64,000 bases of DNA from contig NC_134834.1 in the NCBI RefSeq assembly GCF_004210375.1, positions 156,817,290 to 156,881,289 on the forward strand. Direction: 5' to 3'. This document shows positions 1 to 11,500 of this stretch, piece by piece; position 1 is the stretch's first letter, and the number at the start of each line of letters is the position of its first letter. The translations under genes were made by a program, and so were the position numbers. This DNA comes from Tachypleus tridentatus (Eukaryota; Arthropoda; Merostomata; Xiphosura; Limulidae). Below the pieces are notes generated by a model. That model was not told the DNA's origin. It saw only the letters and a program-made list of their open reading frames with translations, and searched no databases.

Positions 1-483
1 CTATAGCAATGTGTCTGAAGACTTCACATTAAATTGCAACTGATAATGTCGTTATTCAAAAAAAAAATAATTAGCAATACATCAAATATTAATAAAATTA
101 ATCTCATCTAGTAAACTTAAAATAATCAAAATTTGAAGTTACGAAAATCAGGAACTTTTGGTACTATTGTACCCAAAATTTAAAAATACCTTGAAACATA
201 TAGCAACAAATTATTAGCAAGCTTAGGTTGCAAGTGAGATCATAACTACAAACACACAAAACTTGTACAGCAATAGTCTAAATATTTTCAAAGCTATTTA
301 CTGTTTCTGTTTGTAAACAAATGAGCACATCCCATGGCTGAATTATATCTTAATATTTTGTGTGAGTCATTTTACAACATATGTATGTGTACACACACAT
401 AAAAATATTACTCTTTCCTAAGAAGGTATTACTTTTACAGGACAATATCTGCTCCTTAACCTTCTGTTTCCTTTTGTTCCTGT

Positions 484-597
484 CCCCCGCTAGTACAACG
501 GTAAGTCTATGGACTTACAACGCTAAATTCGGGGGTTCAGTTCCTCTCAGTGGACTCAACAGATAGCCCGATGTGGCTTTGTTATAAGAAAACATAA
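484..597 (+). mobile_element. SINE, tRNA-Val-headed family 2
   Basis: Begins CCCCCGCTAGTACAACGGTA, has a tRNA-like B box (GGGGTTCAGTTCCTC), then the tail CAGATAGCCCGATGTGGCTT and an A-rich end. The anticodon-loop region resembles tRNA-Val. It is one of about eight copies or fragments of this family in the window. Confidence 0.8.
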
Positions 598-805
598 ATA
601 TTCCTTTCGTTCCACAAAAGAAACAAATAAAAGATTGTCAAACTTTGGCTGCTTAGGTAAGTCTCATATTTTTATGTATATAATATTTCATTAAAGGAAT
701 AGGTACTAATGTAAGTATACCCTACTTATAATTGTCTTGTTAAGAACTTTGAAATAAGCTACAAAAGATATGAACACAATGTTCAGTATTAAATTATTCT
801 TTTAA

Positions 806-1064
806 CCCTTTTGGCGCGGTTGGTGACCTCAGTCGATTTGAAGGCTCAGCTCGGCAGGCAACCTTCCTTCATTCCTGTTATTCTTATGTATTGAATTTAA
901 CATATATAGTACTGGGTACAATCACTGAATATTTCAGGGACTTTTGCTGAGTTATTTCCGAGATATCATGCTTTGAGTACTGATACCGTAATTAGTTGAA
1001 GTATCAAACATATATATTTAGCACCATGACAAACATTAAAAGTTGTTATTCAGTGCTGAAAGGG
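806..1064. mobile_element. piggyBac-like MITE (259 bp)
   Basis: The element is bounded by TTAA at 802-805 and 1065-1068, the target site of piggyBac transposons. Its ends are CCCTTTTGGCGC and, inverted, CCCTTTCAGCAC, the CCC-starting inverted repeat of that superfamily. There is no coding capacity inside. Confidence 0.75.
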
Positions 1065-1756
1065 TTAATGACATAATAGCAAATCTAGTGAAGTGATTAA
1101 ACAGTAAAGAACTTATTTAACAACCCCAATTTTTCAGCACTTTACACTTAATAGACACTAACCCAAAACATTCAAAACTGCAAGTGATTTGCAAAGGACA
1201 ATAATGTTCTCAGCTTAGCTTCTGTGGCTTTAAGGTACCAAGAAAATTACTTTTAAACATTGTCTTGGGTTTTTTTTGTGGCATATTATTAAATTTATTT
1301 GCATGGTATATTGCAGTTCCTGTAAGCTATGAAATATTAAAAAACATCTGTCTAGCCCTAAAACATTTAGTACCCTTTTCTCTGATAGAATTATTTCTAT
1401 ACATAGTGGACATAAAATATAATCAACCTCTAATATTTTTAAAGTTTTATATGAAATGTATTAATTTTTTAAAAGTTGTAACGAAAAATACATATTTAAT
1501 ATCAGTCATGTTCATATGAAGATGATTCACCTAATTTTCAAACATCTGTTAAAGCTAAAAGATACACTTGTACAATCAAAAACTTTTATGACAACTGTAT
1601 CCCCAAATTCTAGTTTTCTGAACCTATATACTTTTGGAAACCCTCAAATATTTATTTTTGTATTTTCTTAAATTATCACTTGAAAGCATACCATTCTGGA
1701 AAACAAATTATATGCAATCATTATTTCTTTAAAAGAATTATTGCAAAATAAAACCA

Positions 1757-2346
1757 TTTATTTTTTAATTCAACGAAGCCATAACAATGTTATCAAATAG
1801 CCACTGTAGGATAATACTTATACATATGCATTTGTGTGGAAAAATTTTTACTTTGTTACTTAACATTTATTTTTCACCAGTCTCTTATTACATTTGTACA
1901 ATACTAAACATACATTTCTTATAAAACACCTTTAATAGTACACAAATCTTACACTTTAATACTATAATCTAACTAGCAATAACATTTTTCCAATAAAACA
2001 ACTATCAAAATAACTCCCCCCCCAATTTATTCTTTTATACTATGAGGCCTTACCATCATACTAGAAAACATTGTCAAAAGTATATATTTTCATAAGAAAT
2101 TCCACTCTTTTGTGTGGTATAATATATTAACCAGTAAATTACATTATAAATTATACAACAAACCATCTTTAATAGGTTAAATGAGTGAGCAGAACTGCAA
2201 ACAACAAGAGTATTGTTATCAACATCACAGATGGAGCCATAATGATTCTAAAAAAATGCAAATGAAAAACAAATGGCTGGTGACAAAAAATAAAAGGAGA
2301 CTGAAACAACAACTTCTCTAAGCAGCTTTTAAAGACAAATAGAGAA
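1757..2346 (-). other. Probable RXR 3' UTR with candidate poly(A) signals
   Basis: Minus-strand sequence after the RXR stop is AT-rich and non-coding. AATAAA hexamers in sense orientation lie at 2026-2031, 1866-1871 and 1757-1762. Which is used, and whether the UTR runs further left, cannot be told from sequence. Confidence 0.45.
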
Positions 2347-2597
2347 TCAGATATCACTTGTGGTTTCCAACATTGACAGAAGAAAGTTATCAATTGGTGT
2401 ATCGTTAATAAGTCTATAGAAAAATAAGTGTTCAAGACAAGTCAGGCCAATACTTCTGAGAGCAGGAAGTCGAAGCAGTAGCTTTGCAAAACGACCCTGC
2501 TGGTCAGCATATGATTGCTTGCAATATTCTTCAAGGGCTGCATACACTTTTTCTCTCAGAGCCTCTACCTGCTGAACCAATCTTAGCTTTTTGGCTT
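2347..2597 (-). CDS. RXR: RXR coding exon 8 (ligand-binding domain, helices 9-12, stop)
   Basis: Encodes residues 347-429 with [16 protein letters not shown], then [18 protein letters not shown] (the helix 10 dimer face) and [17 protein letters not shown]. The AF-2 activation helix FLLSMLE sits just before the end TTSDI. The acceptor is TTATTTACAG|AAGCC. The stop codon TGA occupies 2349-2347. Cys400 matches the pocket cysteine of helix 11 in human RXR alpha. The short end after MLE recalls tick RXRs as I remember them. Confidence 0.96.
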
Positions 2598-5500
2598 CTG
2601 TAAATAAAAAAAAATAATCTTTAACAGAAATTAAAACCTTTATTATAACATTTCAGTTATCAAGAACCATGATAGTGGTTCATAATGGGGATTGTGGGAA
2701 TTGCACAAAATTCTGTTTAAACATTCAAGCTAAAAGCTTCTTAACAGTAAATATTCAGTTCAAACAATACTTTCAAACCTTGACTATTGATTGCTGAGGC
2801 TTTTACACATGTAAACAAAAGTATAAAAGCGTGCATGTTAGACTTTCAAGAAAAAAATCCACTTAAAATGACTCATTTGTAACTCTTGTTATTATTATTC
2901 CCTTACCAGCTTACAACAAAAAATGTTTGGTATATTGCACTCAAACATTTTGTAGAATACTAAATAAAGTACTGCAAAGATCATAGGGTGTTTTGAAAAG
3001 TTGATTTGTTGCTTCTGTATTTTAGGTAAACTGAAAAACATCACAAATCTACAGTAAATGATGTTATCATTACCCTTTGAAATTAGCTTTCTTACATATA
3101 TCTGCTGTTCCCTTAAAACAGGAATTACTAGCCAGTGATAGATGAATATTAGATGACTGTAACATGTAGATATTCAATGCTTTTTTACACTATACAATTG
3201 ATGTTTTTAACAAACCAACCTATTTATTATGTATGAATAGGAGTAAAAAGAAATCAATAAACATAATATACTCTTCAAAAAAAGAAATGCAAAAGGCAAA
3301 ATTTGAGACAAATTGTTAACAAGTTTATTCCGGGTAGTTCTGTATGACATGTGTGAAACTTTGCACATTCACTGCTGAACATCCAAAGTCTGCAAAGGCG
3401 AAGTCCACGCTCACTAGTTGAAGTTTAACGTCACTCAACGTCAATAACGAGTATGCCCCCCATGAGCATCAATAACTGCTTGGCATCTCCTGCCCATGGA
3501 AGCGATGAGATGATGAATCACATCCTGTGGAATGGCTGTCTACTCAGCCTGCAAAGCTGCTACAAGCTGAGGTAGACTCTGCAGTTGAGGTTGTCGCCGT
3601 CACAGACATCGGTCCAACTCGTCCCAAAGATGTTCGATGGGGTTTAAATCTGGTGATCTGGAGGGCCAGGGAAGAACGTTGATGTTGTGGTGTCTCAAGA
3701 AGACAGTGGTGAGTCAGGGTGTGTGAGGACGGACATTGTCATGTTGATAAATGTCGTTGACGTTCAACATGATGGGTTGCACATGGGGCATAAGAATCTC
3801 GTTGACTGTTGCGTACGGTCTGATCGGAAATACTACACAGCCCTAGCATGGTTGAGGCAGTAGACGTCGCAGTGGTGGTCCTATCCCGAAGGTGACGTAA
3901 CCGGATGTAGCGATCTTGTGCGGGTGTGGTCACACGAGATCTGCCAGATAGTGGACGGTCACGAGTTGATCCATGTTGTTGGTGACAATTCCATAGCCTT
4001 GTGATGGTGCTTGGGTGGACATTCACAGCTCTGGCAACATCTGATCGAGATTCGCCTGCTTCCAATTGACCAATGGCGTTGTTGCGTTGTGCTTCAGTCA
4101 GTCTTGGCATAACTGTATTGCGTGTCTAGCTTAACACTGAGCTATGGAAACTGAGAACCCGTCACTTTTATAGGGATTTTGCACATGTTGCACTTGCAGA
4201 ACATGCAGATCTCTCAAACAAATTTATTGGACACGAATGCGTTTTGGCGAAAAATCCATTGTTTTCCTCCGTTTTCAAAGTGCACAACTTTTATTGTCAT
4301 TTTAGTCTGACAATCAGTGCCTTAACATGTGTAACATCACATACTCTGAGCTTGTAACGTTATTACATATATTTCTCTTTAAAATAAAAAAAAATATCCC
4401 TTTTGCATTTCTTTTTTTGAAGAGTATATTAAAGTTTATTACACTCATAAAATAATTACTTTAAAAGACACAAAGACTAATTTAAAGTAATGTTTTATTT
4501 GAGAAGGCTGCTTTTCTACTGATAAAACTGTATATGCACTTAGTGGATGTTGTGTCTTAGTTCTGGCATTTACTTGCCCTTTGCTATACATTATACATAG
4601 AAAATTTAATTACAAAGAAACTATAAATCCACACTATATTCTCAAACAAATCTTTATTACAATCTTCAGCTGCAGCTTACATTTTACATCTCAAACTAAT
4701 ACGATCAAATAGCCAATAGCTAGAGTAAACCATCACGAACCATATCAGCTAGCTACTAGCTGTGTTTGTTATCATTATAATATGTAACATTTGTTGTCAA
4801 ATCAAGTAATTCTTTACTTTTAGTTCAGCATAGAAAAGAAAACCAGCAAACAAGATAAATAAAAAATTGGGAACTTAAAAACATGCTAACAGGGATGGTA
4901 AAAAAAGTAAGGAAATAAGGGTGGAAATACTGTGGACTACAAGTCTTGACTTTGACTCTACCAAATGTAATTCTAGATAACATCATGAAACCAATATAGT
5001 GACTTATAATTTGAGTACATAATATCTGCAGTATCTCCATCCTTGTTTTCTTACTTTTTATTTTTATGATCCATATTTCCAGTTTTTGTAAATTCCCACT
5101 TTTTCATTTATCTTGTCTTATCAGACTGTTTGCTATAATCATAGAATGCTATTTATATTTTAATGTATTAAGATTAATTATCCAGATCATGATTCAAATC
5201 AAAAGAACTGACAGATCAAAACCTTAAAAAAGATAAGTCAAAATAACATTTTCACTTATTTTGGTTTTTAAGTTTTCTGTTTCACAGTCTTCGGAAATGA
5301 AAAAATTTATTTCTGTTTGTTTTTATTTCCATTGTTTTGCTCTTTCTTATCAGTTTTTATCAAATTTGCTTTATAGATTGACATTACTCTTTATTTGCAA
5401 AACTACACATTCAGTTATGAGACATTATAACTATGTACTAAGAAAGTAAAATTTTCGTCTTTTTTTTATTACAGTATGAATTAATTCTAACATATGCTGA

Positions 5501-8500
5501 CTAGTAAAACAATGTTTGAAAGAAACCAAAATATTGTATGATTGCAGCAGGAGGAAACAAAAAGGATGATGGTATCATGTAACAAGGAAGAAAGATGATT
5601 ATAAGAAATCAAGAAAAGTTGATAAAATAGAACACACCTGAAAAATCATATAAAAAAAAAGTCATATAAGGCCTAGCTAATTCCAGCAGGACATGGGAAG
5701 ACATAGCAAAATGAGGCAGAGGAAAAAGGTTGTCAAATTCTCCATTGTTCCAAACAGGTATGACATGTTCATGAGGGAAATGAGTAACATCAGGAGCAGA
5801 AGGTTAATTCATATCATAATAAATCTCATCAAATGAAAGCCAATAATTCCATAGTCGAATTCCACCCACCTGCAGCCGGCATAAGCATACTGATAGATGG
5901 TATTACCTCTGAAGTGATAACTTGGACTTTGGAATTCATCATTAAAGATGAATAACCAAACACAACAGTTTAAAATAAATAAATGAAAAAGTAGTAGAAA
6001 AACGTAAGTTATCTTTTTTTCCATAAGCGTTTGAAAAATCAGAATAACAATTTCACTTCAGAATTAATTACAAAACAGTTTGATCAACACTGAAAAAAGC
6101 ATTCACCAAGTTTATAAAAAAAACGTTTGAAGAACACAATGAGAAACATCTTGACACAAGCACTGTCAAACAAGAAGTGACAGTTTGGTAGAATCGAACA
6201 TAGGGATTTGCATGCATCAAGAGAGTGAGTTGCATTCTTCTTGATGGAGGGTTTTCATATGATGACTTACATGTGGGACACAATTGAACCATGTTTATCA
6301 TTGGGTACATGTATGTTTAGGCTTGTGGTATGCAAAACGTTTTTTGCATATAGAGGGCCACACTGAACGAGAATATCTATATCCGAGAAAGGAGGTAATG
6401 TACCATATCAGAATAATTGTTACTATTAACTAAATAGCATAGCATAGGTGTTTTTTTATTGACTTTATTTTGTGTAAGTTAAATTTCTACTATTAAAAAG
6501 AAACAAAACATGTATATTCATAATGGGCATACCTGGATTAAACAAAACAATTGCTCTTAAACATCCTAACTCAGTTTTGTCCATTTTCATCTCCCGCATT
6601 TTGGCCACCAATTCAATAAGTACCCTGTCAAAGATTGCTCCCATTCCTGCACTGTGAGCACTATTTCTCTGTACTACAAGCCCTGTTGCCAAAACAATTC
6701 CATCTTTTACCAAAATGGATCGATGAGAAAGAGATGCAATCAATAGCTCATTCCAGCCTGCAGAAATAATAAGGTGATTACAAAACTTATTTTGAAAAAA
6801 TCCAGAATATTAGCTTAAAATAGTAATTTATTGTAATTTTGACATTCTAATTTTAGCTCCTTTATATATTTAAATCAAGCTCTGTTTCAAAGAAAAAATG
6901 AAGAGTAAAATAATTAAGACAGCTTATTCAATTAGTTACCTAATTTGTTCACTATATGAATAATCCTGATTCTTACATTAAATAAGGTGTTTTCAAAATA
7001 AAACACAACCAACAAGAGGGACCAATAGTGTGATAGACTACCTGAGATATTACTTAAAATGGCCTTTATGCAACTTTGTATAAAAATAATTAGATGACAT
7101 GATGCACAATACTATTTATTTAGTTGTTAGAATGTTAAAATAGCTCTACACACTTCTTTGCTCTTATAACATCATCATCAGGAGGAAAATAATTATTGAA
7201 TGCAAAGTACTTATGTTGTAACACAGTTATGGCCTGTTTTATTCACGTCAGTAGCCAAAATTGAAATAAATGTTTTATTTACATGCTCAGCGAAGGCTGA
7301 AAGAGATGTTTAGCTAAGACCAGTAAATGTTTAATTAGTGTTTATACAAGTTTTATGTTAATTTATTATAAATTTTGGTTTCTTTTTGTATGCACAAAGA
7401 ATTTTATATTATTTCACAAGTTTCATAAACATTAGATTTAGCTAAGTCAACGGGTTTGTCTGTAAGTAATATACTTATGCTGGTAATTTTATTAATTGGT
7501 TTAAAAAGGACTATACTATTTTTATGATACACATTGGCTAGGTTGCTAGTACCTCCTTTTAAAAATGGTAAAGAAATAAATTATATTAATTTTTAAGAAA
7601 AATTCTTTTAACAGTTTTATACAATTATTTATTCCATTTCTATTATGTTTTTGTTGTACAATTGAATTCATCAAAAAATAGTTATATCTTTTAATTTTAG
7701 AGATATATCTAATAGCATTGAGTTATTAGAACTAGGCATGCATAATGCCAAACATCAGTGTAGGAAGATGGAACAAAAACAGTGAAGAATTCTACTGTTA
7801 CACTTGCCTGCTTTAAGTAAGACAATCTGATCTTCTATAGGTAATTCAGTAAAATGGGGTATGTGTTTTGCCCACTGTACCAGCTGGTGTAATTGACAGT
7901 CTGCAGCTTTACAGATACTGGCTATTGGTTCCTTCTGTAACACAGGGTATTACTATAAATACTGTTTAGATCTGCTCAATAAATATTTCTCTTGCTAAGT
8001 CTTATCAGTAAGGTAAAGCAGTAGTGTACATCTATAAACAATGCTTTAATCCCATAAAACTGTATTTTATGTCTCTATATGTCATATGAATGTAGTGTAC
8101 ATCTAGATGTAATACTTCTAATTCCATACAAAGGTATTTCATTTATTATGCATCAAATATGGTATACAGCAAAAGAAATGTTTATGACCTAATTTTTTAA
8201 ACAACAAAAAAACACAGGTTATTGGTAATACTTTTATATTTGTTGCATGTAGTTATTAAAAACTATAGTTTCTTAAAATAAGGATCAGTTAATGATAATT
8301 GTAGTGCACTCATAAAAAAAAAAAAAAAGAAATTAAACTTTTGAACTTTCATGTGTGAAATAGACCTAGATAATGTTTACTGATTTGAACCATAGGAAAT
8401 ATAACCATGAAATTAATATATACAAAGTATTTTCCACATTCACTCATTAAAAGTAAGCAACTCCTTATAAATAAACAACATTCATAACAAATTTTCTGAA

Positions 8501-11500
8501 AAAAATCCTTATAGAAAAGCAATATTCACAGTACAGTTTGTAATATTTTTATCATCATCATATCTTTGAAACTGAAAAAATAACAACTGAAAAAGAACTC
8601 ACACTCATGTCTATTTCTTCATTTTTAATTTCAACACAATTCTCTGCTTCTAGGATTTGTTCTATGGGCATGTCAGGTGGAGAGTTACAGGTACTTTCCA
8701 CTTCGTTTTCATTTTTTTCTTTCATTCTGTGCCGCTCTTCTTGAACTGCTATAAGAAGAGGTGAGACAGTATGGACAAAAATAAGGTCACCCAGTACCAA
8801 CAAGTTGCTAAAATCTTAAAAATCTCTTTTGTATACCTATTAAGTATATATATCTGACAAATTTGCATATTCTGGTATTTTATTTAAAAAAAATTAAAAC
8901 ACTCAATAAACTATACATAATAGGCTAATTGATTTTGTTTTAGAAATCATATTTAATTATAGACTTTTCATCGTACTAAGTTATTAGATTCTGAAGTTAT
9001 TATATGAGTATAAAACTGCTGCTAAGTACAGTCTTGATCCTTTTATTTTAAATTTTCTTTATTAACAGGTCCCTCATGAAGCACTGGGGTATATTTTAAA
9101 TTTTCTTTATTAACAGGTCCCTCATGAAGCACTGGGGTATATTTTAAATTTTCTTTATTAACAGGTCCCTCATGAAGCACTGGGGTATATTTTAAATTTT
9201 CTTTATTAACAGGTCCCTCATGAAGCACTGGGGTATATTTTAAATTTTCTTTATTAACAGGTCCCTCATGAAGCACTGGGGTATATTTTAAATTTTCTTT
9301 ATTAACAGGTCCCTCATGAAGCACTGGGGTATATTTTAAATTTTCTTTATTAACAGGTCCCTCATGGGGTATATTTTAAATTTTCTTTATTAACAGGTCC
9401 CTCATGAAGCACTGGGGTATATTTTAAATTTTCTTTATTAACAGGTCCCTCATGAAGCACTGGGGTATATTTTAAATTTTCTTTATTAACAGGTCCCTCA
9501 TGGGGTATATTTTAAATTTTCTTTATTAACAGGTCCCTCATGAAGCACTGGGGTATATTTTAAATTGTCTTTATTAACAGGTCCCTCATGAAGCACTGGG
9601 GTATATTTTAAATTTTCTTTATTAACAGGTCCCTCATGGGGTATATTTTAAATTTTCTTTATTAACAGGTCCCTCATGAAGCACTGGGGTATATTTTAAA
9701 TTTTCTTTATTAACAGGTCCCTCATGAAGCACTGGGGTATATTTTAAATTTTCTTTATTAACAGGTCCCTCATGGGGTATATTTTAAATTTTCTTTATTA
9801 ACAGGTCCCTCATGAAGCACTGGGGTATATTTTAAATTTTCTTTATTAACAGGTCCCTCATGAAGCACTGGGGTATATTTTAAATTTTCTTTATTAACAG
9901 GTCCCTCATGGGGTATATTTTAAATTTTCTTTATTAACAGGTCCCTCATGGGGTATATTTTAAATTTTCTTTATTAACAGGTCCCTCATGAAGCACTGGG
10001 GTATATTTTAAATTTTCTTTATTAACAGGTCCCTCATGAAGCACTGGGGTATATTTTAAATTTTCTTTATTAACAGGTCCCTCATGGGGTATATTTTAAA
10101 TTTTCTTTATTAACAGGTCCCTCATGGGGTATATTTTAAATTTTCTTTATTAACAGGTCCCTCATGGGGTATATTTTTTGAAAAAAACAACAACTACCGA
10201 ATCTCATTTTTCTTAATTTTAATTTAAATTATTTGGTTATTTTTACTGACTAAAAAGAAGACGCACTTTTAGTATTGGGGCTGCAAAAAGCAGTATGACA
10301 GCCAAACACAAGAAACATGGATGCTCAAAGTGACACACAAAGGTATTCAGGATCCATTTAGAACCGCCTTGGTATGTATTGTGCAGCATGCCAAGTACAA
10401 TATTATACTCGTAGCTGCCTTCAAGTTGTTCGTGTTTGCTTATTCTGCTGTTGAATGTTGTAATTTTTTGACCTTCTCTACTGAATTGCAGGTGAAATTT
10501 TTTGTATCTCAGTTGAAAGCTAAACATAAAAGGTTGGCAATTGCTTAATTAATGATGCTTGAAAATATGGCTTTATTAATATATTTTGAATTTACTCCTA
10601 GCAGGTAGACTTTAGTAGTAACTAGTATGGAGGTTTGAGGATGCTGTATTTTACTTAAAACTTTATCAGTTTAAAAAATTGTCTCAAAAAGATACGTCCA
10701 AAACTATCATCTTTGGGAGTTTGCAGTTTAACTTTCTTCTTACATTCAACATATTATAGCGTAAAGACAGACACTTCTTGAGTCTTGAGGAATGTGTTAA
10801 TAAAAAGTAAAATCTATTCAATGGAATAAAGTGATATCCATTAGATAAACAAACGATTCCATGAAATGCTAGTTCATGACTGTTAAAAATATTCAAGAAT
10901 AAATTAAGCACGTACTGCAAAGAAAACATAAAATATTTATTCATAAGAATAATGCCTGTGTATGTACTTCACTCACTAGCTTGTCTCTGGATATCTGAAT
11001 TATAGCTGACTGGTGAGGGTGGATAAACTTTCTAAATATGTCCACACAAGACAAGGACAGAAATAATAATAACATCTCCACAAAGCATAGACAAGAAGAG
11101 TAATATTACACCATACTTTCAAGCCAAAGGGATCCTAGTGCACTATATGACATGATTCTTAGATGACTTTTCCAAATTACACGTGGAAGAGAAAGAAATA
11201 CTCAAATCATACCAATTTGTACAAGCACTTATAACATCCTCTGAGATAGGCTTGTCTCCATGCAGGGAGTGGACACAGAAATGGGTTTATATTGGTACAA
11301 CCATCCATGAGGTGTTTATTGCTATATGTAGCTTTTGTCAAAGCAGAAGGATTAGTACTTGTTTATGATTTTGCAAATCCATTTTACAGTTACATCATAA
11401 CAACATGCAAAACACTGAGATACAATTTATAAAAATAACCTGAATATATCTTACCACAGAAATGTTCTAAACTATATGTGAAAAGGTGAAAATAACAATT

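Larger units (their letters stand above)
2598..6532 (-). other. RXR intron 7
   Basis: Intron of 3935 bp with normal GT (GTATGC) and AG (TTTACAG) ends. It holds the deleted Tc1-like element at 3271-4424. In the remaining sequence I recognise no gene, RNA or named repeat; reading frames around 4825-6310 show no family signature. Confidence 0.85.

Noticed and set aside
9043..9324. A 93-residue repetitive protein ([16 protein letters not shown] repeats)
   Set aside because: It exists only because the 48-bp minisatellite unit is a multiple of three; the 40-bp units break the frame, and the array lies inside an RXR intron.
9045..10177. CRISPR-like array
   Set aside because: There are no unique spacers; the units are contiguous tandem repeats in a eukaryotic intron.
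10243..10548. Overlapping opposite-strand reading frames as a small gene pair
   Set aside because: No family signature, no plausible splice context or start context, and location inside RXR intron 4.
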